Assembly (NCBI GenBank): GCA_032622095.1
Contig: CP136061.1
Coordinates: forward strand, 214,736,373 to 214,800,372
From: Siphonodentalium dalli
Lineage: Eukaryota > Mollusca > Scaphopoda > Gadilida > Siphonodentaliidae
Reading direction: 5' to 3'
Length of the DNA stretch: 64,000 nt
A program made the translations under genes and the position numbers. This document shows positions 10,301 to 20,600 of this stretch, in pieces. A model generated the notes under the pieces. The model was given only the letters and a program-made list of their open reading frames with translations. It ran no database searches and was not told where the DNA came from. Positions within the stretch are counted from its first letter, which is position 1. Each line of letters opens with the position of its first letter.

Positions 10301-12968
10301 CTGAAAATACAAGTATATGGATTAATTAGAGCGTGCATGAGTAGGAAACGTTAACTGTTGCTTATAAATAAAATAAAATCGTATATAAATTATAAAAATA
10401 AAAATTACATTGCAAGTGATAGTAATTCAGTATTTGGTTGAACATAGAAATCACTGTGATGGAGTTGGCAGAAGGATTTTCGACATTTATGGCGAATATA
10501 CGTTGTTACAAGCTTTCGGTTATGGTGGTTGTATGACGTAGATTTAACGTCAGTGAAGCCCCAAGCGTTAATCTGGGATTATTAATACCGAAGTAGCAAT
10601 GAAACCATTATTATGCTCTGAGTGCAACCCGCGTCAGATATTATGCCTTCGGGGTGAGAAACTATAACTGCTAATATTTCTGGTTGCCGGTTGCATTTTA
10701 TACAAAGAAAAAAATATGTGGTCCACGTCTCCCCAACGTCGTGTTATTGTCTGAATTGTATCACGGAATTCACGTAGAGTAGAGACGAATAGTTCCTACC
10801 TTGATGTTCTTCTCTGGTATATCGAGCTCGCTGGCGAGTTGTTCTCGCTCGTCGTTGTCTGGGTAAGGGTTCGTGTAGAATGAATCGAGAAGCTTCCCCA
10901 TCTGATCTGAAGAATAGTTGACTCGATTCTTTTTCTTGCTGGTTTTCTCTGCGGATGATGTTGGTGTGGTGCTTCTTGGTGACGATGGTGAGATGTCGGT
11001 GATGTCAGGTGAACTTCCGGTTGATGACACGTAACTGTCATCTGCATCAGCTGGTCGGACAAAATCACACCCTATGAAACCGACGCGCGTCCCTGGAACA
11101 AAAAATACTGAGATCAGAATAATGGAATTACATATTGTACATGTTACACATCAAGTGGACATTTATTGATTCAGAGTTCCTGGTGGAGGTGGGTGCTTCA
11201 AATACCAGAAGATCAGTGAAACCTTTAGCTTTAGGTAATGGTGAATCGTGCAGCCGCGTGTGCTATTTCGTATATGTGTTGGTGCTATATATTTACTCAG
11301 ATGCAAGCTCCATATTGAGTTCATTCTATTATTTATGATACCATTCATTACACATTACCCCCGCGTCCACATGTATGCTATAAGGTGAGAGCGCCCACAT
11401 GTATGCTATATAAGGTGAGAGCGCCCACATGTATGCTCCGGTTTCAAAGTTGAATTATTCCATGGGCGCCAAATACATGCAGGCACAAAAATTAACAGTT
11501 ACGGGTTTGATAACTGATAGAGTAATGGTGAAATACCTGGACTGTTGATAGGCGTGTGCGATCTTGTTGTTTTCAGACGGAAGGCACCTTCGAATGCTTT
11601 CACTTCGTCGCCAAATTTGTCGATGACATGTTGATCCTGAAAATAAAAATATTTTCTCGTTAGAGTATGTAATGGTTAGATATTGCCAAGAATCTCTACT
11701 CTATGCTAACGCCCGTAGCCATAGAGAGATTCGTGGCATGATCTACGCAATGGTAAATTACAGCCAAAGCAATGCACTCTAATTATGGGCTGAATTAAGA
11801 AGCTGGTAATGATGTATTTGTTCGCCGTACAATTGCGGACAGTAAACATCTGGTGCATATCTCGAAATATCATGAAATGAGGACGAGAAATTAAGTATTT
11901 AAATTTGTTGTCAGGTGTGTGAACACACGGAAGATTGTATACACTGTAAAATTTAATAACGTTATAACTACGGTAATGCACCGTCAACTTAGTTGCCAGT
12001 ACAATCCCTGTCGAAATAACAGTATACCGTTGATACATTGTACTGTTGAAGTAAACGGTAGGATACTGTTGAAATAACAGTATACCGTTGATACATTGTA
12101 CTGTTGAAGTAAACGGTAGGATACTGTTGAAATAACAGTATACCGTTGATACATTGTACTGTTGGAATACACGGTAGGATACTGTTGAAATAGCAGTACA
12201 CCGTCGATACATTGTACTGTTGGAATAAACGGTAGGATACTTGTAGTAATATAGCTGACTAGAAGATCCAACAAAAATAATTACTTTGATTCGTTTATTA
12301 GTAGAGAAATTAGCGAAAATGTGAAAAGTGATCCGTTATAACTAATACTTATAGAGTGAATGACTGCAGTGCAAACCAATTTTACTAGGTGACCTATTTT
12401 CGCGGTCGCTATTAAAACATCGCAAGTGGTTAAATAGGGCTTGTTTACACTTTCTTTAGCCCGTTCGGTAGACCGTTAGTGCTATTTAAACGGCTTGGAA
12501 CCTGTCCCAAGCTGTTGAAACATATTAAAAAGTAGGCCTACTAAATTATAAAACAAATCTCCCGCGAATGACGGAGACAGACACTGAGACATCAATTAAT
12601 GGCGAATTTACCCGAGATGCATTGCGAATCTCACAAGGGATGTGATCCTATCCATACCTCGTGTTTGTGCAACGGTACTTGGCCGTCAAAACTAGCAACG
12701 GTATAATACCGTAGGCAAACCAACGGTATCATATTGTTAAACCAACAGTGACAAAATACAGTGTAGTATACTAAAGTATTGTTAGAACAAAAAATACGTA
12801 TAGAACACCTGTCTGTTTGTGGCGTTTGCAATATAATGTTAGCATGTGTATTGATCGAGCACACCCTCACATACAAATACATACAGATATATAACTTACA
12901 GGTTCCTTCGTTTGTTTGTCGATCATATCCGACAATAGAGATGAAATACAGAAATTTCTGGAATTCAT
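10025..12968 (-). CDS. homeobox gene A (four exons, 245 aa)
   Basis: Joined from minus-strand exons 12968-12900, 11636-11537, 11092-10800 and 10300-10025, which give one open frame of 246 codons with intron phases 0, 1 and 0. The homeodomain spans residues ~109-168 and is split by an intron between positions 46 and 47. It has R5, F20, NPYPD at 23-27, IPE at 40-42, and W48, F49, Q50, N51, K52, R53. Residues 6-12 (FCISSLL) fit the eh1 motif that recruits Groucho-type corepressors. The C-terminal 70 residues are rich in Pro, Tyr, Ser and Phe. The NPYPD, IPE and WFQN-RAR pattern resembles PRD-like homeodomains, but I cannot assign a family. The likely role is a nuclear DNA-binding repressor (inference). 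Gene B at 14571 is its divergent paralogue. Confidence 0.88.
10800..11092 (-). CDS. homeobox gene A, exon 3 (conserved motif plus homeodomain helices 1-2)
   Basis: Acceptor TTTTTTGTTCCAG precedes it, and donor GTAGGAAC follows codon AAG. Early residues read DFVRPADADDSYVSSTGSSP, which aligns with DFARSAELDVSYVSVTGSSP in gene B, so homology extends outside the homeodomain. A Ser/Thr/Pro-rich linker and a KKK basic stretch lead into homeodomain positions 1-46. Confidence 0.87.
11364..11437 (+). repeat. ~32-bp tandem repeat in intron 2 of gene A
   Basis: Two full copies and part of a third of a unit containing CCACATGTATGCTATA and AGGTGAGAGCG. Confidence 0.7.
11537..11636 (-). CDS. homeobox gene A, exon 2
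   Basis: Acceptor TTTTATTTTCAG lies just upstream, and donor GTATTT follows a single G left over (phase 1). It encodes 33 residues with no known domain (DQHVIDKFG...INSP). Gene B's exon 2 (82 bases, same phases) is its positional counterpart but is weakly similar. Confidence 0.75.
12005..12240 (+). repeat. 58-bp tandem repeat, four copies, in intron 1 of gene A
   Basis: GAAATAACAGTATACCGTTG recurs with an exact 58-base period at 12013, 12071, 12129 and 12187. The units also share CATTGTACTGTTG and ACGGTAGGATACT. The last two copies have diverged slightly. It produces several overlapping open frames on the minus strand with MYRR/CYFNS repeats, which I do not consider genes. Confidence 0.9.
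12900..12968 (-). CDS. homeobox gene A, exon 1 (eh1-like motif)
   Basis: An ATG at 12968 opens 23 codons ending in CCT before the donor GTAAGT. The peptide starts MNSRNFCISSLLSDM. Exon 1 of gene B is also 69 bases and starts MNSTSFSISSLFADM, which supports both models and both start codons. Confidence 0.85.
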
Positions 12969-13057
12969 GTTCGAATTATTTGTGCAAGAGAACTACCACA
13001 GTGGTAACAAATTGACTCAGATTAAGTTTGCGAATGAAATCAGTGGTTGTCCCAGGG

Positions 13058-13065
13058 TATATATA
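13058..13065 (-). promoter_or_regulatory. candidate TATA box, gene A
   Basis: TATATATA on the minus strand, 90 bases upstream of the gene A start codon. It is only a positional candidate in A/T-rich DNA. Confidence 0.3.
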
Positions 13066-14507
13066 GCAAACTGTTTGGTGTTAGAACATGACAGGAATGT
13101 TTTGAGTAATGACCGTCACAGGCTTCGTCTTTAAAAACAACCAATCAGTGCAATAATTGGCTGACAGATTTCGTGCTGTAAGGGAGATCCGAACCAAAGA
13201 CATGAGAAGCGGTGTGTTCTTCGAAGCCAGGGTCGGGTGTTTTCTTTGTAATTAAGTGTCATCATTACACGATTGAGTTTGACAGTCACCTTCGAAGCAA
13301 TTGGTGGATGCGCTGTCTATACATCTGAATTATTATGTTATATATTATTATATTATAATTATAGCGCATGTCATTGCTGAATTTAATCTGGGTAGGCCTA
13401 ATATCATAAAACATGTATGTACATATATGTAACTTAATGTAAGGTCTATAATGTTCGATTTGTGTGAACATTATTTATTTATCCCAAAAGAATCATTAGA
13501 GAATTTACAAAACATACATATATCTACGAGGAAGACATTTGGGAGATAAGACGTGGATTTGACATCAAACGCTTACATGGAGCCATAAGAAAATAACATA
13601 ATTTACATTGTAGGAAGATATAGATGTTCGTTTCTCCACATTGAAGATATATATTTTAAGATAATACCATAATAATAAAGAGCGTTTTGTAGTTACAAAT
13701 GTGCTTATATACTCTATGTTAGAACGCCGGGTGCTTATATGGAGCCATCCCATCAGAAGAGAACATTATTTGCATAGTGGAAAGGTAGAACTATAGAGAT
13801 CGGAAGGTGAGAGACAAAAGATATGAAGTGGAAAATACCCACGGTATTCATCATTATCCACATGTCTCTGTTAACATTTTCCGACGAAATAATAAAAATA
13901 GCACCTTGTTTGTGTTCAGATCCTCTACAAGCCATGCACACATCACTTCTTTCAACTATACTATTTCAGCTGCAACAACATACTATTAATTTAAATTGTT
14001 ATTTTTTTTGAATCGGGATAAATACTGTTTACAACAATCTCCTTTATTCCCAAATGTAAAAGTTCACATTCCAAAATTGCAGCCAAAATAGGAATAATTC
14101 AGAAAACATAGAATAGAAATCGTATTCTTGAAATCTATTGTTTGGAATACTTGGTAGGTAGTGTCTTAAAATTCTTCAAGCTATGCGTTGTTGAGTAGGA
14201 AAATAAACAATATTTATTATTATTATTATTTATTATTAAACGCATCTTAAATCAAAACAAATGAGGGTAGGAAATTTGTTATTTAATTCCTGACAGACGG
14301 AGCTCAAATATGCCGAAAAGGTGTCGCTGACAGTTTATGGTAGTGAAAACATAGGGCTTCGGTCCCTTTACTGAGACATGTCGGTCTACTTGGTGTAACG
14401 TTCTAGCAGAATATGAGACAGGAACACGTTAATGAACCAATCGTGACAGACTTGTTTGTAGAAGGCCGTCTGAGAGAACTGCTCAAATGGCTTCTGTCAT
14501 ATTCAGC

Positions 14508-14514
14508 TATATAA
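14508..14514 (+). promoter_or_regulatory. candidate TATA box, gene B
   Basis: TATATAA 57 bases upstream of the gene B start codon would give a leader of roughly 25-30 bases. It is a positional candidate only. Confidence 0.35.
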
Positions 14515-14570
14515 CCGCTATATGTCCAACTAGCATGAACCGTGAGTCATTCTAACAATAGCGTACCATC

Positions 14571-14639
14571 ATGAATTCTACTAGCTTCAGTATATCCAGT
14601 TTGTTTGCTGATATGATTGGAGATTCAGTGGGCAGAAAT
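14571..14639 (+). CDS. homeobox gene B, exon 1 (eh1-like motif)
   Basis: ATG and 23 codons up to the donor GTGAGT. MNSTSFSISSLFADM matches exon 1 of gene A in length and sequence. Confidence 0.85.
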
Positions 14640-17600
14640 GTGAGTATATTTATGAAGTTTTGCGCAGAGTATTAAGTATTTCGCGAACATCCCTATTAAT
14701 GTATCTCATATGTATCAATACTTACAAACAAAATCATAATGAACTCGCTATAGAACAAAATTTATATAAACCGTTTATACTGAAATATAACCCGTGTCTA
14801 TGTTGTTCTTTAAAACGTTTTTACATGACCTGACATTGGTGTGGCAATTTAAAAAGGAACACAACGGTCGCTTGCTTAATCACAAAAACACAATAACTAG
14901 ATTACGTAGACATAACTAGGCTCCTGTATATGGATATTATATTTTTCTTGTATGTTTACCCAATTAACAACAATCATTGGTGTATATAGAGTTGACATTA
15001 TACACCACTGACCTATCGAATCAGTCTATATACTATTAAAATTAGAGACAATGAGCGAAACAATGCCATATATGGCTCATAAACGAAGTTCTATTGTATA
15101 CCGGAGTATAGAAAGAGTTAAAAACTTTAGTTGTTACAGTATTCGCTATCTATTATATTTGTTTGGAACTTCTGTCTGTCTGTCTGTTTGTGTCTTATAA
15201 ACTCGAAAACTGCTAAACCGATCCGACTCAAATTTGGTATTTAACTCTGATCCCGGGGACAATACGGGCGGACCCAATTTAACATGCAACCGTGTCATTG
15301 ACATCGACATGGACCTCGCTCATATACGCATGCTTCTGGACCTCGACCGATCCGACTCAAATTTGGTATGTAGGCTTACATTGATCCCGGGAACAATATG
15401 CATGGGCGGGTCCAATTTCACGTGCGACCTTGACCTCACTCTTATACGCTCATATATTTAGGCATGTTTCTGGACAAATATTTATATATAATGTTGTTAA
15501 TGGCTAATTCGGACAGAAACTGCAAACAGTTTAAGAATCTTTAACTTTTTTATTACAGACATGCTTGTTGCTTGACGATTCCATTGACGTGAATTCGATC
15601 TCCTTGGGCAACGTTAGCTTCCCACTCGACAGCAGTCTTGGTAAGTTACAATCTGGATTTACTTTAATAACCCACAAGTTAGTAATTGCACAGGCCGTCA
15701 TTAAATGCATGCTATGGATATTGGCGGTTGTATTTTTAACGAAATGGAAAGCTTCACATCAATAACATAGATGTAACCTCTTCCGACAGGAATACTAAGA
15801 AATGTTTGGAACATGAGATGTTTATATGTTGAATGCTCACCACAATTAATTATTTGGGCATGAGTACTGTCTGGACCAATCAGAGTGTGATAAGCCCTAA
15901 TCGATTTACTTCGTCCATTGATCGCAAATTACGCGACGTATTTATACAGAAGTGGTGGGGATCTATCTCGAAATCAAGCAAGTTTGCATTTTATAGAAGT
16001 ATTAAGACAAATTTCCAAAGAGAACATTACCTATCTCTGGATAACAACAGATTTGTACACAGCCTTATGATGTTCCGAACAAGAAATCACAAACTACCCG
16101 TTGAACAGGGCTCATGGTACAATGTTGACTACTCGGAACGGCAATGTACCCTCTGTAATTTAGAACTGGGCGATGAATACCACATTATACTTAAGTGCTC
16201 ACAAATTCACGAGTTGAGACTGAGATATATTCGCCCTTATTATTTTCGAAGACCAAACTCACATAAGTTACTGCAATTATTTAACTCCCGAAATGGAAAA
16301 ACCGCAAGGAACCTGTCGGTTTTTGTCGAAAAGGTCTTAGTCCTCTTGAGGCTATATATGTAGCATCCATAACACAAACCCCACTAACTGGACCACATTG
16401 ATCAAATCTATTATTATTATTATTATTATACTTCCATGGTGTAACCAAGGAAGTATATTGTTTTTCTACTGCGGCCGTTTTCTGTTTAATTGGAAATACT
16501 CAGAAACTAATGGGAGGAGGACCGCGAAATCTCTAGCGAATATAGGCATCTAAGGTCTACTAAAAATAATGGTATCCGGATGTTGGTCCAATATCTTTTG
16601 ACAGAGTTATGGCCCTTTTTCGATAGTTTTTCATTGTTATTATTATTATACTGGACACTTTTGCAACCCTTATTACTCGAAAGGTACCATGAGTAGCACA
16701 TTAAAACTTGGCACGTATCTTGGGGTCAAAGAGTTGTATGCCATCGTCGCATAAAGAATATTGTCCGCGTTTTCCCCGAGGAGTTATCTCCCTTTATCTG
16801 AAAAAATGTCATTTTATTATCTCGGAAATTATAAGGAGCAGAGCATCGAAAATTGGACCGTATGCACACCTCGATATGCCCTACTGCCCACGGGCATCAA
16901 AACTTGTGTCCGCGCTTTCCCTGAGGAGTTATCGCCCATCGTTGGCAAACCTCTATTTGATTGTACTCTGTTGTCATATTGTATCATTCCAGATAACTGC
17001 ATGTGGTTTTCATAGTCGTGTTGACAGTTGTCAGTTTAGTCAGAGAAGGAAAATTTGACAGGGTCGGACATATATTTTGACACTGGAGTGGGAGGCAAAA
17101 TTTTCGCAAAATAAAATTTTGATTGACATTCATCTATTTAAGTTTATGTATTTCCCGAACGAAAACAAACCCATACCGGAAAGGATTTTTGAAATCCGAG
17201 AAGAAATGCAAGAGTTACGGGCCCTCAAAGTTTGCAATTTGGGCCCATGTGCTTGTGTACACATCTCCTCCGAAGATTCATATTATGCTACACGCGAAAC
17301 GGAGATGACTTTTGGGAAATCCAGAGTCCAAAACGGATCCAAATCGACCTGTCCCAGAAAAGTCGTTCATTTTGTTTTCACTTTTTGAAAAAGGCTCCAA
17401 TATTTCAACCAAAACTTTTGGACTTAGAACATTATTTTTTTCTCAGTCAAGTGAAAAAAGCTCTTCAAAATAATTCCGCTTATATATATAATATATATTA
17501 TCTATATACATGTATACGCCAAAAATTTGTCACTCCCCTCTCTCTTTCCTCCGGCTACCCCATTCCCCGTGGGATGGAACCTACCTCCGATTCGAATACA

Positions 17601-20600
17601 CCCGTCTAGCCGCGGGCCAGTCTCAATGCTCTACGAGAGAATTGATAGAACGCCCGTCGAATTCCAACAATCATTTCCAGAATGGTATATTGGTATGAGT
17701 TCATATCGGAGCCGTTATAAAGCAAATAACTTGGATTTTAATATAAACCCACCTATTCGTAAATTGTGTAGCCCATGGTGTGTGGTAAATTATCATTTTA
17801 TCGTGTCATGAGCTATCTGCGTGCGTGCATTTCACTTTTGTATTTTCTTTCGCATCTTCAACGCATTGCATATCATATACAACCAAACAAACTACAAACA
17901 TTACATTAATTTGATCAAACAAGCCTTCGTTATACGGTGTATATTTCTACTAACGTAATGACGACGTATAGCCAATTATTCCATTTGCGATAACAACGAT
18001 AAACACATAGAAACATCATCATTTTCGTAAGAACAATTTGTATATTGTTATAAACCGTAGTATACTGCTGATAGACATTCAGTTCTTTCCGTTAGTATAT
18101 GTCAGCTGAATTGGAAATGACTCCTTTTATACCTTCGGAAAATAAAACACCACTTATAGTTTCGTACACCGTCATTTAAGTCTTGTCAAAAATCAAACGT
18201 GAAACAACCACTCATTATTCCTACCATAAAGGAATCTACTAATAGAGAACGCTCTTTTCTGTTCAATTACGTTCAAACTCTTTGTGTGTTGTTGTTAATC
18301 AATCATTATATTCTTCGGACCGAACGTTCATTAAGCGCGCTTCATGTTATATATGCGAAAACCGACCCACGTGTTTATTGTTTTATATTCGATTCAATAA
18401 CACATCGACGTTTATATTCTAGTTATTAGCGAGTTTGCGATTTCAAACGGGTACGGGTACCGGTACGGGTACTGGTAGCTACCCGTACCGGTACACGTTT
18501 TGAAATCGCAAACTGTTTTACGGGTAGAATTAAGCATATCGACGGGTAATGTATGGTGAGCCAATTGCAGCACAATAGATATATGATATAGATAAATTGT
18601 TATACGCATTTGCCTTCTTGGCCGACGTTATACTTGCTGTTATGGTTACATGATGGACATCTGCGTGGATAATGATTTGCATTCACCAGGGACGAGGCGA
18701 AAGTGGAAGGGGGTGGCGTCTTTCTTTGACCCATTTTGGTAACATTTTCAATAACTGGCTTTCATAAATAATTTCCCAGACCGTTCGAGTTTCGTCTAGA
18801 ACAGATGGAATTTTCTGACTGAGAAAATATGTTATGATAGCACAAATATACAATTACGCTAATTTAATAATCCAACCATTATTCGGTGTAAAATATGTTG
18901 TTTTAGAACCAGGGTCCAAGAATGTCCTACGTGCATGTACTTTTAGTCAGATATAAGACCGAAATTGCCCCTTATATTAGTTGGGGAATATTACTTAAAA
19001 AATCAAACTTTGAGACAAAAAATTTGTTGACGTGGTCAGCAGTATCCAGGTGCAACTTTCGAACGATTGATAAGTTTTAGAGTGGACCGTTTAATCCTGG
19101 TAGCGCGTAACATTGTTAACGGGTGAAATATATTACTCAAATTCAACCGCACTATTATTGATGCCAAATTCAAACGGGTTTATCAAGGAGCAAGCTAATG
19201 CACGAGCAGGTACAACGATATACCATAGATACGGCCCAAAGATTTACTGCTCTACCATGAAAGTAACCTGCCCGAGGAGAGCGCGAAACAATGGAAAATC
19301 GCGAATCTACTCAATCTAGTGTTTTATATTTTGAACAATGCATGTGTTTGGTAGTATATATACGATCACCATTAGTTTTAAAACGGACGGGTAAGCACTC
19401 AGATGACATTATCGATTGTGATATAGTTATATCTTGATTACTGTTAACTCTATTACAAAGAAGTTAATGGGTATAGTGTGGCCATGACGCTCTGAATTAA
19501 TTGATAAGCGGTCTTTCCTCTTCCATTAAAACGAACAATTCTGAATCCGAAACTGAAAGTACTATCCACTAAATGCGATATAACGGAGTTATTTTACATT
19601 AATATGATTTGCACCCTTTTGATATATATACATGCCGATTACTCTATAATCAGGCACACCAAATTTCGTGACCGTTGAACAGGATTTGGGCATCCAGGGG
19701 AGCGGTTATAATTAGCCATAAAATGTATCCCTACTGAATACAAATTAACTGATTGGCTGGGTGAATGGTGACTCAGTTGGTCAGGACCATGATGCATTAG
19801 AGATGACATAAACCTTTGGAGTATATTTATTATTTAGAAATGTCAATGCAAGTCCACCATCGGATCATTAAGCACCAATATGCATTCGCATGAAGAGGAA
19901 TACACATATACGCATAACACTCACATGGGATGGGATGGGATGGGATACCATGGAAGTATATCTGATTCCATGGAATCTGACCTCTAGTTATTATTATTAT
20001 TATTACCATCTAAAAGCAACAAGCATAAACATTACCATATTTTCGTATATATGTGCTCTATATATTATAACGCACGTGCATGCATATATATATAGTATGT
20101 ATCTGATTATGTAATTCAAAACATCTGTAATATCATTATATGATGACCAGAATAAATAAATTGATTGATTGATTGGGATACAATACTGATGTTGAAATTT
20201 CGAACTCTGTGACTGTTTAAGATGTATTTGTTGTTGTAAGCTCTTGATCAGTTTGGGGTGCTTATAAATTCCAATCTTATTGGACTGTGCATGGACTGAC
20301 GTATAATAGACGAAGGATTATGTTGATACAATATAACATGAATTTCGGAAGTTTGCTGAATTTACCCTTACAAATACATATATTGTTGATGGTTAACAAC
20401 TTAATATACAACCTATTGGGTAAAACATTAATAAAAATAACTTGCTGCTTTTTGTGTATGAAACGTTCGACATTCCATTGACTGCTTCCTTATTTTATTA
20501 TGTGATATATTATTTCTTACAGCCGCCGAACTTATCAGTGGTGACTTTGCGCGATCCGCCGAACTTGATGTTAGCTACGTATCTGTTACTGGAAGCTCCC

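Larger units (their letters stand above)
12969..14570. promoter_or_regulatory. shared intergenic region of the divergent homeobox pair
   Basis: 1602 bases separate the two start codons. No coding sequence was seen. It must hold the 5' leaders and promoters of both genes unless non-coding first exons lie elsewhere. It is A/T-rich with (TTA)n near 14215-14240. Confidence 0.6.

Noticed and set aside
11706-12274. Overlapping minus-strand frames with CYFNS repeats
   Set aside because: They arise from the 58-bp tandem repeat within intron 1 of gene A.
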